A stretch of DNA of 64,000 nucleotides. Origin: Rhodothermales bacterium (GTDB lineage Bacteria; Bacteroidota; Rhodothermia; Rhodothermales; Bin80). Shown in pieces: positions 18,171 to 25,366 of the stretch; the first letter of the stretch is position 1; each line of letters begins with the position of its first letter. A model generated the notes under the pieces. That model had not been told where the DNA came from. It made no database searches and saw nothing but the letters and a program-made list of their open reading frames with translations. The stretch lies in assembly GCA_951812585.1 (NCBI GenBank), contig OX638318.1, positions 2,788,380 through 2,852,379 on the forward strand, written 5' to 3'. The position numbers were made by a program, and so were the translations under genes.

Positions 18171-18634
18171 CTACGCGCAGATTTTCAGGGGTTTTCTGCG
18201 CATTGGCTTTTGATTGTCAGCCGGATAACAGTACTCCCACGGATCAGCGTCAACGTCCACCTCATACAGATTCGACCGCGGCCGGTGGTCTATGACCGTG
18301 ACTATTCCCAGCGCCTCCAGCCGCCACAGGATGCCCTGCACCGCCCGCCTCCCTAGGCGGCAATGTTCCACCAGCGTGGCTACGGTCGGCCAGCACTGGC
18401 CGTAGTTCGTAATCGCGGATCGTACCGTACGGACAGGGCCAAGTACATGACTACCCGCTGCATATTGCGCCACTCTTTCCCCTGTAGATCAGGGTGCGTT
18501 AACACCGCATCTGTCCACGCGCGCCGGGCACGGTGGCAGTCTACTTCAGGAGTGGACGGCTTTGTACGGTCGCCGGAATTGGTACGGGACGCACTTGCAC
18601 CTTTGCGCGCGGAATGGGTATCTTTGGTACGCAT
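18171..18634 (-). pseudogene. Winged-helix DNA-binding protein gene, copy A (frameshifted)
   Basis: Two collinear minus-strand frames make up the gene. The upstream one starts at an ATG at 18634 (MRTKDTHSARKG) and runs to MQRVVMYLALSVR. The second continues YGQCWPTVATLVEHCRLGRR, AVQGILWRLEALGIVTV and RPRSNLYEV. The second part is a typical helix-turn-helix with wing (T-V-A-T-L...R-R-A-V-Q...L-E-x-L-G-I). It resembles HTH_36/replication-initiator-like domains of phages and plasmids. A frame change near 18415-18425 joins them. It lies divergent from the collagen-like lipoprotein gene and could have controlled it. Copy B at 21951-22413 is only about half identical in protein sequence. Confidence 0.5.
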
Positions 18635-18769
18635 AAACGACGCTCCAGCAAGCCTACGAGGCAACCACGTACGAGGACGCCAAAGAAGCAGCTGAACCCT
18701 GGTCGTATGGCCTCCATTTGTCGTTGGCTCACAAGGTCAATTTTCGTTCATCAGCATAAATGAAGCACA

Positions 18770-19267
18770 ATGCGTAAGTGGCAATTACTTTTTCTGATCC
18801 TGGCCGTGGGGTGCGAAGGGCCTGTGGGGCCGCAAGGAGAGCAGGGACTACAAGGCGAACCGGGCCCACGCGGCCCCAGTGTCATAACCAAGACGGTCAC
18901 CTTTGCGAGTGCATCGTCCACTATCTACGACGTTGACTATGTTCGTGGTTCGTGGCGCGATTCGGACATCACACCAACCGTAATAGACGAGGGCACAATC
19001 CTAGCCTTTGCCCGCACGCCCTTTAGTCAGGATTGGTATGCGCTGCCCATAAGGTCGGATGGGGACCACGTCTACTACTATTACACGATCGGATTTGTAT
19101 CCGTCGTCTCCAGAACGTTTGACGGGTATACCTACCCTGATCCCTATTTTGTTGACGATTACACCTTCAAGTACGTCATCATACTACCGGAGGAGACGCA
19201 CCGGATGGATGATATCGATGTGACCAGCCATGAAGCCATAATGAACGCCTTGGGAGGTGCAATATGA
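18770..19267 (+). CDS. Collagen-like lipoprotein, copy A
   Basis: The 165-residue protein has a short lipoprotein signal (WQLLFLILAVGC, lipobox cysteine at residue 15). It is followed directly by a collagen-like tract of about seven Gly-x-y triplets (GPVGPQGEQGLQGEPGPRGP, residues 17-36). A beta-rich, tyrosine-rich domain follows (YYYYTIGFVSVV, DPYFVDDYTFKYVII) with a helical end. It should be anchored in a membrane by lipid, with the Gly-x-y stalk carrying the domain outward. Copy B differs at 15 residues, nearly all in residues 73-139. The gene is divergent from the winged-helix gene. No enzyme motif is seen and the family is unknown to me beyond collagen-like lipoproteins. Confidence 0.8.
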   Translation: MRKWQLLFLILAVGCEGPVGPQGEQGLQGEPGPRGPSVITKTVTFASASSTIYDVDYVRGSWRDSDITPTVIDEGTILAFARTPFSQDWYALPIRSDGDHVYYYYTIGFVSVVSRTFDGYTYPDPYFVDDYTFKYVIILPEETHRMDDIDVTSHEAIMNALGGAI

Positions 19268-19277
19268 ACACTTCATC

Positions 19278-19388
19278 ATGAGATTGCTTGCTGCATGTTT
19301 GTTTACAGTGTTACTGGCAAGTTGTGACACTGGCAGCAGGATTATGGTTCTGCAGACACCTTCAGAAATGCCCACAGGGCTGATTTAA
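19278..19388 (+). CDS. Small lipoprotein, 36 residues, copy A
   Basis: An ATG ten bases behind the collagen-like gene opens MRLLAACLFTVLLASC, a clear signal peptide with lipobox LASC. It is followed by only 20 residues (ending MPTGLI). The next frame carries on with protein-like sequence (KSHIIHTARTEEEAC, then GSFCYGYVCDQS), so this may be the head of a longer lipoprotein cut by a frameshift. Both copies (19278 and 23057) are identical here, so any frameshift predates the duplication. Confidence 0.5.
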   Translation: MRLLAACLFTVLLASCDTGSRIMVLQTPSEMPTGLI

Positions 19389-19458
19389 GGCCCCCTCTCG
19401 CGCCGCTCCGCAGAAAAGTCATATCATCCACACTGCCCGCACGGAAGAGGAGGCGTGC

Positions 19459-19602
19459 ATGGCCGCCCATAGTGGCGTTGGTTCCTTCTGCTATGGCTAC
19501 GTATGCGACCAATCTCCCACCGGCTTCGCGGCAGTCTGGCAACGGGGAAGGACAGACGTCGGCGTCCCGCATACGGCGCGACTTAAGCCGGCCCAAGCTT
19601 GA
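19459..19602 (+). CDS. Small ORF with strong ribosome-binding site, copy A
   Basis: An ATG at 19459 lies five bases after GAGGAGG, an unusually good Shine-Dalgarno match for this genome. It opens 47 codons including SGVGSFCYGYVCDQSPTGFAAVW. It may be a free small protein or the rest of the preceding lipoprotein after a frameshift. No family is recognised. The stretch from here to 19905 holds nothing else I can name but is kept identical in copy B. Confidence 0.3.
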   Translation: MAAHSGVGSFCYGYVCDQSPTGFAAVWQRGRTDVGVPHTARLKPAQA

Positions 19603-19905
19603 GCGCCGCTTTGAGCTGTCCCTCGAGGATCACCGGGGGCGGCGCCGGATCGCATCCGAAGCGTTTGGCGCTGGCCTGGGATCGCGGGCGTGGTGATGAT
19701 ATGGGGCTGTAGGCAGGTCGAGAATCGTCGTAAGTCGGGTAAATACCCGATCGAGTGCCATTTACGGCGATTCTGACGTAAGAGCTGAAACGACGCCATA
19801 CGGCCCGTATGAGCCGCGTAGAGTTGTTCTGACGCGGGTTAAGTGAGGGACAGGGTTTTTAAAGAGGAACCGCGCCGTAAGCATGTCAGGGCAGCGCCTG
19901 GATAA

Positions 19906-20162
19906 CGGCGCTCACGGCCGCCCGCTCAATAGGGATCCGGTACGCATCGTAGAGGCACCGCCAATCCCGATCCTCCCGAAAGCGCTCAGTGGCGCCCTGG
20001 TGCGCCACTGCCTGCTGTTCTCCGGAGAGGAGCACCAGACGCTCCTTATTGCGCGCACGCAGTGTTTCCGCCTTTGCCTCTTCCGCTTCCAACACCGCGG
20101 CATCCGCCGCTTTTCTTCTTTCTCCTGCTGGGCCTTCATCTGGGCTTCCGCTGCCGGTTCAG
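19906..20162 (+). repeat. Direct repeat R2, copy B (left of the insertion sequence)
   Basis: This 257-base segment matches 24274-24530 with constant offset 4368 and about 95 percent identity by eye. It encodes, on the minus strand, the middle of the coiled-coil gene (EAEEAKAETLRARNKERLVL). It ends exactly where the IS1111-group element begins. Confidence 0.85.
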
Positions 20163-20167
20163 ATTTT

Positions 20168-20178
20168 ATAGTAGGACC
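20168..20178 (+). repeat. Left subterminal inverted repeat of the IS element
   Basis: ATAGTAGGACC is the exact reverse complement of 21642-21652. Confidence 0.88.
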
Positions 20179-20239
20179 GTCCCGGCTGGGCGAGCTACTT
20201 TGGCTCGTTACCGCCACTCACCCAAACCGGAACGGTCTC

Positions 20240-21390
20240 ATGCAAAAACACACTCAACCCTCCACTTTCGCTTCGCCGTTGTTTGTCGGCATGGACATGC
20301 ACAAGAAGACGATTGCATTCTGTGTTTACGACGATGAGACGGGCGAGCTCATTGACGAGCGGCAATTGCCAAACGATTGGGCGAAGATCCGCAAGTATAT
20401 TGACAACGTGCAGAAGCAGCATGGTGAACCCCAGTGTTGTTATGAGGCGTCGTCCTGCGGGTTCGTGTTGTATCGTGCGCTGCGGGCGCTGGGCGTGCAT
20501 TGTGATGTGATTGCTCCCTCGTCCATTCCGCGCCGTCCCGGCGATCGGGTCAAGACGGATCACCGGGATGCTAGAAAGCTGGCCACGCTGTATGCCGCCG
20601 GCCTGTTGACGCCGGTTACCGTGCCGGACGAGGAACGGGAAGCGATGCGGTCGCTGGTGCGTTGCCGGGCCGACTTGGTGGACGTGCTGACGCGGACCAA
20701 GCAGCGGGCCTTGTTTTTCGTACAGGCCCGCGGATACCGTTACTGCGGCGGCCGTCACTGGAGCTGCGCCTTCCGAAAGTGGATCACCACGCTGCCGTTG
20801 TCCGCGGTGGATCAGATCACGCTGCAAGCGTATCTGCACAAGATCACGTACCTGGAGCAGGAAGTACGTAGGCTAGAGGATCTTTTGGCGCAAGCGGCCC
20901 AAAAGGATCGCTACCGGGACACGGTCAACGTGCTGTCGGCCTTCCGGGGTATTGGACTCATGACTGCACTGACGCTGCTGTGCGAGCTCGGGGATATTCG
21001 GCGCTTTGCCCATCCGCGCCAGTTGATGGCATATTTGGGCTTGGTGCCCAGCGAGCATACTTCAGGGGATCGGGTTATGCGCGGCTCCATCACCAAGACA
21101 GGCAACACGCATGCCCGCAAGGCCTTGGTGTCAACGGCGTGGAAGTATGCGACCGCTCCCCGATGCAGCGCGGCCTTGCGAGCGCGGCACAGGGCGTCTC
21201 CGCTGAAGTCATACGGATTGCCTGGAAAGCCCCGTGCCGGCTGCACAAGCGCTTCAGAAAGCTGATCCATTCCAAATCGCAGTGTGTGGCGAACGTAGCG
21301 GTGGCGCGTGAGTTGGCAGGCTTTCTATGGGAGGCAATGCAAGCACACGCCGGCACAGCGGTAGCGCAGGCCGCCTGGTTCGTACCTTAA
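20240..21390 (+). pseudogene. IS110/IS1111 transposase, frameshifted near the C-terminus
   Basis: From the ATG at 20240 the protein reads FVGMDMHKKTIAFCVYDDE, the first aspartate motif of the RuvC-like DEDD domain. It continues with CCYEASSCGFVLYRAL and KTDHRDARKLATLYAAGLL (further acidic residues). The C-terminal transposase-20 domain follows with FRGIGLMTALTLLCELGD, AYLGLVPSEHTSGD and KTGNTHARKALV. Near 21195-21205 the frame changes: the first frame ends in unrelated residues at 21265. The second continues the family ending EVIRIAWKAPCRLHKRF and VARELAGFLWEAM to a stop at 21388-21390. One base gained or lost explains this. Open sequence upstream to 19883 belongs to the repeat, not the transposase. 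Confidence 0.85.
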
Positions 21391-21641
21391 CCTTGCAATG
21401 ACTTATGGAGAAACGATCTGGCACGGATGGAGAACCCACGAGCATGTCTTGCGATAGCCTGGCGTACTGCCGGCGAGCTCGCATTTTCAGATAGTGGCAG
21501 CTCCCGACGAATCCGAAATCATGCGTTACGGCCGACCTCGGCCCAGCACGCGAATGCCAGAGTGATTCACCGTCGAAGACGCCCGGTCGCTTCTTCATAG
21601 GTCAAGACACAAATGCTTCATGTAATCTTAACTTGACATAG
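21391..21641 (+). ncRNA. Possible bridge/seekRNA region of the IS element
   Basis: The noncoding 3' end of the element is about 250 bases, against 77 bases on the 5' side. IS110-family elements use a structured guide RNA encoded in a noncoding end, and in IS1111-group members I recall that it lies downstream of the transposase. Short matches to the insertion site exist (CTGCCGG at 21467-21473, GAGCAT at 21440-21445), but these are too short to prove guide function. Confidence 0.3.
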
Positions 21642-21652
21642 GGTCCTACTAT
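21642..21652 (-). repeat. Right subterminal inverted repeat of the IS element
   Basis: GGTCCTACTAT pairs perfectly with the left repeat at 20168-20178. Confidence 0.88.
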
Positions 21653-21654
21653 GC

Positions 21655-22051
21655 CAGGTATGCTCCGGAGCCGCTCCACCAGTACCCCCTTGATTTTGCC
21701 TTCTTCATCTCCCCATGTGGTCATGCACCGCCATGCCATGTCACGGTGCACCCGTGCGATTGCGTAAACATCCTTTGCATGGATGTTGAGGGTACGGAGA
21801 TACGAACCGCTCTCGTCTCTGTCGTGCCGTAGTACGCCGGCATGCTTGCGGCGTGCTGCGCAGCGCCCGAATGTGCGATACCATTCGTACTTGGTTGAGC
21901 GGCACCACCGCCCACACTTCTGCCTCGTTCTGGTTGGTTTAATCGTTGTTCTATCCTATGCGGCGTTTTCCCGGGGATTTTGCCGCGTAGAACTTTTGAC
22001 TCCCGGATGGCTCGCAGTACGTCCACGGGTCAGCACCAACAGGCAACGTGT
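21655..22051 (+). repeat. Direct repeat R3, copy B (right of the insertion sequence)
   Basis: This ~397-base segment matches 24528-24924 with offset 2873 and only a few differences. A more divergent version lies at 17850-18160 (copy A). It covers the 5' half of the coiled-coil gene and the end of the winged-helix gene. Confidence 0.88.
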
Positions 22052-22413
22052 ACACATTCGATAGCGGCCGCCGGTCTGTGACCGTGAGGATTCCCAGTGA
22101 TTCCAGCCGCCGCAGAATCCTCTGCATCGTCCGCCGATCGAATTTACAATGCTCCGCCAGTGCTGGGACAGTCGTGGCTGTAGTGGGATAAGCGCGGATC
22201 GTAGCACATGGACATCGCAAGCTGAACAGCGACGCGGTGCATTCCGAGCTTGCGCGCACCCTGCAACTCAGGGTGAGCTAATGCCGCGTCTATCCAGGCG
22301 CGCCGGGCGCGGTGGCAGTCTACTTCAGGAGTGGACGGCTTTGTACGGTCGCCGGAATTGGTACGGGGCACACTTGCACCTTTGCGCGCGGAATGGGTAT
22401 CTTTGGTACGCAT
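21951..22413 (-). pseudogene. Winged-helix DNA-binding protein gene, copy B (frameshifted)
   Basis: The layout is as in copy A. A first minus-strand frame starts at the ATG at 22413 (MRTKDTHSARKG) and runs to VAVQLAMSMC. A second frame carries the helix-turn-helix and wing (VPALAEHCKFDRRTMQRILR, LESLGILTV, RPLSNVYTLPVGADPWTYC). The frame change is in the same place as in copy A but of the other sign, because the two copies differ by seven bases there. So either both were broken separately or the join is not a simple error. The N-terminal half is nearly identical to copy A, while the DNA-binding half is only about 50 percent identical. Confidence 0.5.
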
Positions 22414-22548
22414 AAACGACGCTCCAGCAAGCCTACGAGGCAACCATGTACGAGGACGCCAAAGAAGCAGCTGAACCCTGGTCGTATGGCCTCCATTTGT
22501 CGTTGGCTCACAAGGTCAATTTTCGTTCATCAGCATAAATGAAGCACA

Positions 22549-23046
22549 ATGCGTAAGTGGCAATTACTTTTTCTGATCCTGGCCGTGGGGTGCGAAGGGC
22601 CTGTGGGGCCGCAAGGAGAGCAGGGACTACAAGGCGAACCGGGCCCACGCGGCCCCGGTGTCATAACCAAGACGGTCACCTTTGCGAGTGCATCGTCCAC
22701 TATCTACGACGTTGACTATGTTCGTGGTTCGTGGCGCGATTCGGACATCACACCAACCGTAATAGACGAGGGCGCAATTCTAGTCTTTGTCCGCTTTCCT
22801 ACTGGTCAGGATTGGTATGCGCTGCCCAGAACGTGGGATGGGCACCACGCCTACTACTATTACACGATCGGATTTGTATCCGTCGTCTTCAGAACGTTTG
22901 ACGGGTATACCTACTCTGATCCCTATTTTGTTGACGATTACACCTTCAAGTACGTCATCATACCACCGGAGGAGACGCACCGGATGGATGATATCGATGT
23001 GACCAGCCATGAAGCCATAATGAACGCCTTGGGAGGTGCAATATGA
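22549..23046 (+). CDS. Collagen-like lipoprotein, copy B
   Basis: The gene has the same length and plan as copy A: lipobox LAVGC, Gly-x-y tract, then a tyrosine-rich beta domain. The signal peptide, collagen-like tract and last ~25 residues are identical to copy A except for one Ser/Gly change. In between, substitutions cluster: GTILAFARTPFS versus GAILVFVRFPTG, PIRSDGDHV versus PRTWDGHHA, and single changes Ser/Phe, Pro/Ser and Leu/Pro. Of the codons that differ, 15 change the residue and only two do not. This suggests selection for difference or import of a variant segment, not neutral drift after duplication. Confidence 0.8.
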   Translation: MRKWQLLFLILAVGCEGPVGPQGEQGLQGEPGPRGPGVITKTVTFASASSTIYDVDYVRGSWRDSDITPTVIDEGAILVFVRFPTGQDWYALPRTWDGHHAYYYYTIGFVSVVFRTFDGYTYSDPYFVDDYTFKYVIIPPEETHRMDDIDVTSHEAIMNALGGAI

Positions 23047-23056
23047 ACACTTCATC

Positions 23057-23167
23057 ATGAGATTGCTTGCTGCATGTTTGTTTACAGTGTTACTGGCAAG
23101 TTGTGACACTGGCAGCAGGATTATGGTTCTGCAGACACCTTCAGAAATGCCCACAGGGCTGATTTAA
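23057..23167 (+). CDS. Small lipoprotein, 36 residues, copy B
   Basis: Identical in sequence to the copy at 19278-19388, with signal peptide and lipobox LASC. It is followed by the same possible frameshifted continuation. Confidence 0.5.
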   Translation: MRLLAACLFTVLLASCDTGSRIMVLQTPSEMPTGLI

Positions 23168-23237
23168 GGCCCCCTCTCGCGCCGCTCCGCAGAAAAGTCA
23201 TATCATCCACACTGCCCGCACGGAAGAGGAGGCGTGC

Positions 23238-23381
23238 ATGGCCGCCCATAGTGGCGTTGGTTCCTTCTGCTATGGCTACGTATGCGACCAATCTCCCACC
23301 GGCTTCGCGGCAGTCTGGCAACGGGGAAGGACAGACGTCGGCGTCCCGCATACGGCGCGACTTAAGCCGGCCCAAGCTTGA
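23238..23381 (+). CDS. Small ORF with strong ribosome-binding site, copy B
   Basis: Identical to the 47-codon frame at 19459-19602, again behind GAGGAGG. The following 300 bases hold nothing nameable. Confidence 0.3.
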   Translation: MAAHSGVGSFCYGYVCDQSPTGFAAVWQRGRTDVGVPHTARLKPAQA

Positions 23382-23664
23382 GCGCCGCTTTGAGCTGTCC
23401 CTCGAGGATCACCGGGGGCGGCGCCGGATCGCATCCGAAGCGTTTGGCGCTGGCCTGGGATCGCGGGCGTGGTGATGATATGGGGCTGTAGACAGGTCGA
23501 GAATCGTCGTAAGTCGGGTAAATACCCGATCGAGTGCCATTTACGGCGATTCTGACGTAAGAGCTGAAACGACGCCATACGGCCCGTATGAGTCGCGTAG
23601 AATTGTTCTGACGCGGGTTAAGTGAGGGACAGGGTTTTTAAAGAGGAACCGCGCCGTAAGCATG

Positions 23665-23769
23665 TCAGGGCAGCGCCTGGATAACGGCGATCACGGCCGC
23701 GGCGGCCGCAATGAGGCCAAGACCTATACCGATGGTCCACTGGATGAGCTTGGCAGAGGCTTGGGCCAC
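23665..23769 (-). CDS. Very small membrane peptide ORF (34 residues)
   Basis: A GTG at 23769, three bases after the stop of the preceding frame, opens AKLIQWTIGIGLGLI and then an alanine/valine-rich hydrophobic run ending VIQALP. It is one predicted membrane helix. It is in the same frame as the gene before it, so it could be that gene's read-through tail after a nonsense mutation. It is present only once in full. In the A/B junction just its last residues (VIQALP) remain, fused to the coiled-coil gene. Confidence 0.3.
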   Translation of the reverse strand: MAQASAKLIQWTIGIGLGLIAAAAAVIAVIQALP

Positions 23770-23772
23770 GAC

Positions 23773-24027
23773 CTAGAAAAAGACGATGTATGCCCCGCCA
23801 GCTGCCAGGATGGCGACGCCGATACCGATGAACCAAAACAGCAAGTTGAATTTGGCGTTTTGTGCCTCCAACTTGCTCTCGAAGCGATGGATAAGGTTGG
23901 TTGAGGCCATTTCTTCAACCAGTTTCGTGAGCATCTCGGCCCTGAAGGCCGGCGCGGGTCAGAATGTCGTACAGCTGTGCCCGAGCGTCCGGCCGACGGG
24001 CAGGCGTTCCGGTTCGTTACCAGCCAT
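23773..24027 (-). pseudogene. Coiled-coil plus membrane-anchor small protein, probably frameshifted
   Basis: The clearest frame runs from an ATG at 23934 to 23773: an amphipathic helix (MLTKLVEEMASTNLIHRFES, KLEAQNAKFN) and then one membrane helix (LLFWFIGIGVAILAAGGAYI). Upstream pieces in other frames (MAGNEPERLP at 24027, then ARAQLYDILTRAGLQ) look like the usual N-terminus of DUF1640/CCDC90-like or phage-type coiled-coil anchors. That would make the gene ~80 residues with two frameshifts. It starts seven bases after the coiled-coil gene on the same strand. Function is unknown. Confidence 0.4.
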
Positions 24028-24034
24028 AGCGGCT

Positions 24035-24830
24035 TTACGATGCGCACACCTGTACCGGTTCCACCTCAGGCCGGACAATGCCCGCCCATTTCGCGCCGGC
24101 GCTTCCGCCTGCTCCACATCGCCCCAATGGGTCCGTACAGGTCCATTGCCACCGGTGGATCGCCGTCCTGTGGGGGACGGGAAGCTCGTCCTTGTCCAGC
24201 GCGTCAAGCGCCTGCGTCAGGCACTTCTCCAGCCTCTTGGGTAAAAGCGCCCTCGGCAGCGCATCCCAATCTGCGGCGCTCACGGCCGCCCGCTCAATAG
24301 GGATCCGGTACGTATCGTAGAGGCACTGCCAATCCCGATCCTCCCGAAAGCACTCAGTGGCGCCCTGGCGCGCCACTGTCTGCTGTTCTCCGGAGAGGAG
24401 CACCAGACGCTCTTTATTGCGCGCATGCAGCGCCTCCACCTTTGCCTCTTCCGCTTCCAACACCGCGGCATCCGCCGCTTTTCTTCTTTCTTCTGCCGGG
24501 CCTTCATCTGGGCTTCCGCTGCCTGTTCAGGTATGCTCCGGAGTCGCTCCACCAGTACCCCCTTGATTTTGCCTTCTTCATCTCCCCATGTGGTCATGCA
24601 CCGCCATGCCATGTCACGGTGCACCCGTGCGATTGCGTAAACATCCTTTGCATGGATGTTGAGGGTACGGAGATACGAACCGCTCTCGTCTCTGTCGTGC
24701 CGTAGTACGCCGGCATGCTTGCGGCGTGCTGCGCAGCGCCCGAATGTGCGATACCATTCGTACTTGGTTGAGCGGCACCACCGCCCACACTTCTGCCTCG
24801 TTCTGGTTGGTTTAATCGTTGTTCTATCCT
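24035..24830 (-). pseudogene. Coiled-coil protein gene, copy C (most complete, frameshifted)
   Basis: Two frames join into one protein-like sequence. The upstream frame reads YEWYRTFGRCAARRKHAG, SYLRTLNIHAKDVYAIARVH, MTTWGDEEGKIKGVLVERL and AAEAQMKARQKKEEKRR. The downstream frame continues AAVLEAEEAKVEALHARNKE, RLVLLSGEQQTVARQ, DRDWQCLYDTYRIPIERAA and KRLEKCLTQALDALDKDELP to a stop at 24035. The joint falls in an A-rich run near 24480. No family is recognised. The central part is charged and helical. No ATG opens the first frame, so it may once have been joined to the winged-helix gene before it. Confidence 0.45.
24274..24530 (+). repeat. Direct repeat R2, copy C
   Basis: Partner of 19906-20162. 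It runs without a break into repeat R3, which shows the state of the locus before the IS element entered copy B. Confidence 0.85.
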
Positions 24831-24924
24831 ATGCGGCGTTTTCCCGGGGATTTTGCCGCGTAGAACTTTTGACTCCCGGATGGCTCGCAGTACGTCCATG
24901 GGTCAACACCAACAGGCAACGTGT
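24528..24924 (+). repeat. Direct repeat R3, copy C (truncated end of the repeat array)
   Basis: Partner of 21655-22051. Similarity ends at 24924 inside the winged-helix gene, so this unit is cut. The sequence that follows (24925-25168) shows nothing recognisable apart from a GC-rich short inverted stretch. Confidence 0.88.
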
Positions 24925-25168
24925 TAAACTCGCTTTACAAGTCTTCGCGCTTTGACTTTTGCGGGCCAAGGGCTCCGCCCCTTGGAATCCCTCGCCGGCG
25001 GAAGCGCGGCGAGGGCGGGATTACTGCGACGGAATGAAACTCAACGCCACCAGTAGTGCAAACGCGAGGGAGCGCTCATGATGCGCATCGGCTTGGATCT
25101 GAAAAGCCCAACGTAGTTGCGCGCCTCTAGTGGATGCGTGGATCGTGCTTTCAAAGACGAAACGTGTC

Positions 25169-25366
25169 CTAACGACTACCGTCGGGCATGCGGATGTTCT
25201 TCATGGCATCGCGAAGTTCCTCGAGTTTGTCCTTTGCGATATAGCGAACTCTTGCACGGTGACTTCCTGTCCTTCGTTAGGCGCTCGACTATAGGCGCGC
25301 CTTCCAAAGTCGATTCGGATAGCAGAGTACGTTGCCTTGTAAGGCCCCTTCCTACCCTCAATATGC
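25169..25366 (-). pseudogene. Short gene relic of unknown family
   Basis: A minus-strand frame from a GTG at 25366 reads GRKGPYKATYSAIRIDFGRR and then APNEGQEVTVQEF. After a frame change near 25240 a protein-like ending follows (RYIAKDKLEELRDAMKNIRM, stop at 25169). The two pieces fit as one ~65-residue protein with a beta start and helical end. The family is not recognised and the call rests on the look of the translation only. Confidence 0.25.

Larger units (their letters stand above)
18520..19907 (+). repeat. Long direct repeat R1, copy A
   Basis: This 1.39-kb segment is almost identical to 22299-23686 (constant offset 3779). It covers the start of the winged-helix gene, the collagen-like lipoprotein gene, the 36-residue lipoprotein gene and about 500 bases beyond. 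Outside the central part of the lipoprotein gene I count only a handful of base differences. Confidence 0.92.
20163..21654 (+). mobile_element. IS110-family element of the IS1111 group
   Basis: The element interrupts the coiled-coil gene of copy B. The uninterrupted copy C reads straight through TTCAGGTATGCTCC, while here TTCAG and CAGGTATGCTCC are separated by 1492 bases, with CAG on both sides. Perfect 11-base subterminal inverted repeats are visible: ATAGTAGGACC at 20168-20178 and its complement at 21642-21652, set five and two bases in from the inferred ends. Subterminal repeats and a long 3' noncoding end are features of IS1111-group members. The element carries one transposase gene with a C-terminal frameshift, so it may no longer move by itself. 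Confidence 0.85.
22299..23686 (+). repeat. Long direct repeat R1, copy B
   Basis: Near-identical partner of 18520-19907. Identity stops abruptly at 23687, where copy A jumps to sequence equivalent to 24274 and copy B continues with a further ~590 bases. Confidence 0.92.

Noticed and set aside
18986-19187. Diversity-generating retroelement as the source of the lipoprotein variation
   Set aside because: No reverse transcriptase or template repeat is visible in the window, and the substitutions are not concentrated at adenines.
19883-20239. N-terminal extension of the transposase frame
   Set aside because: These codons lie in the repeat left of the IS end and match the coiled-coil gene on the other strand. 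The family start is at 20240.
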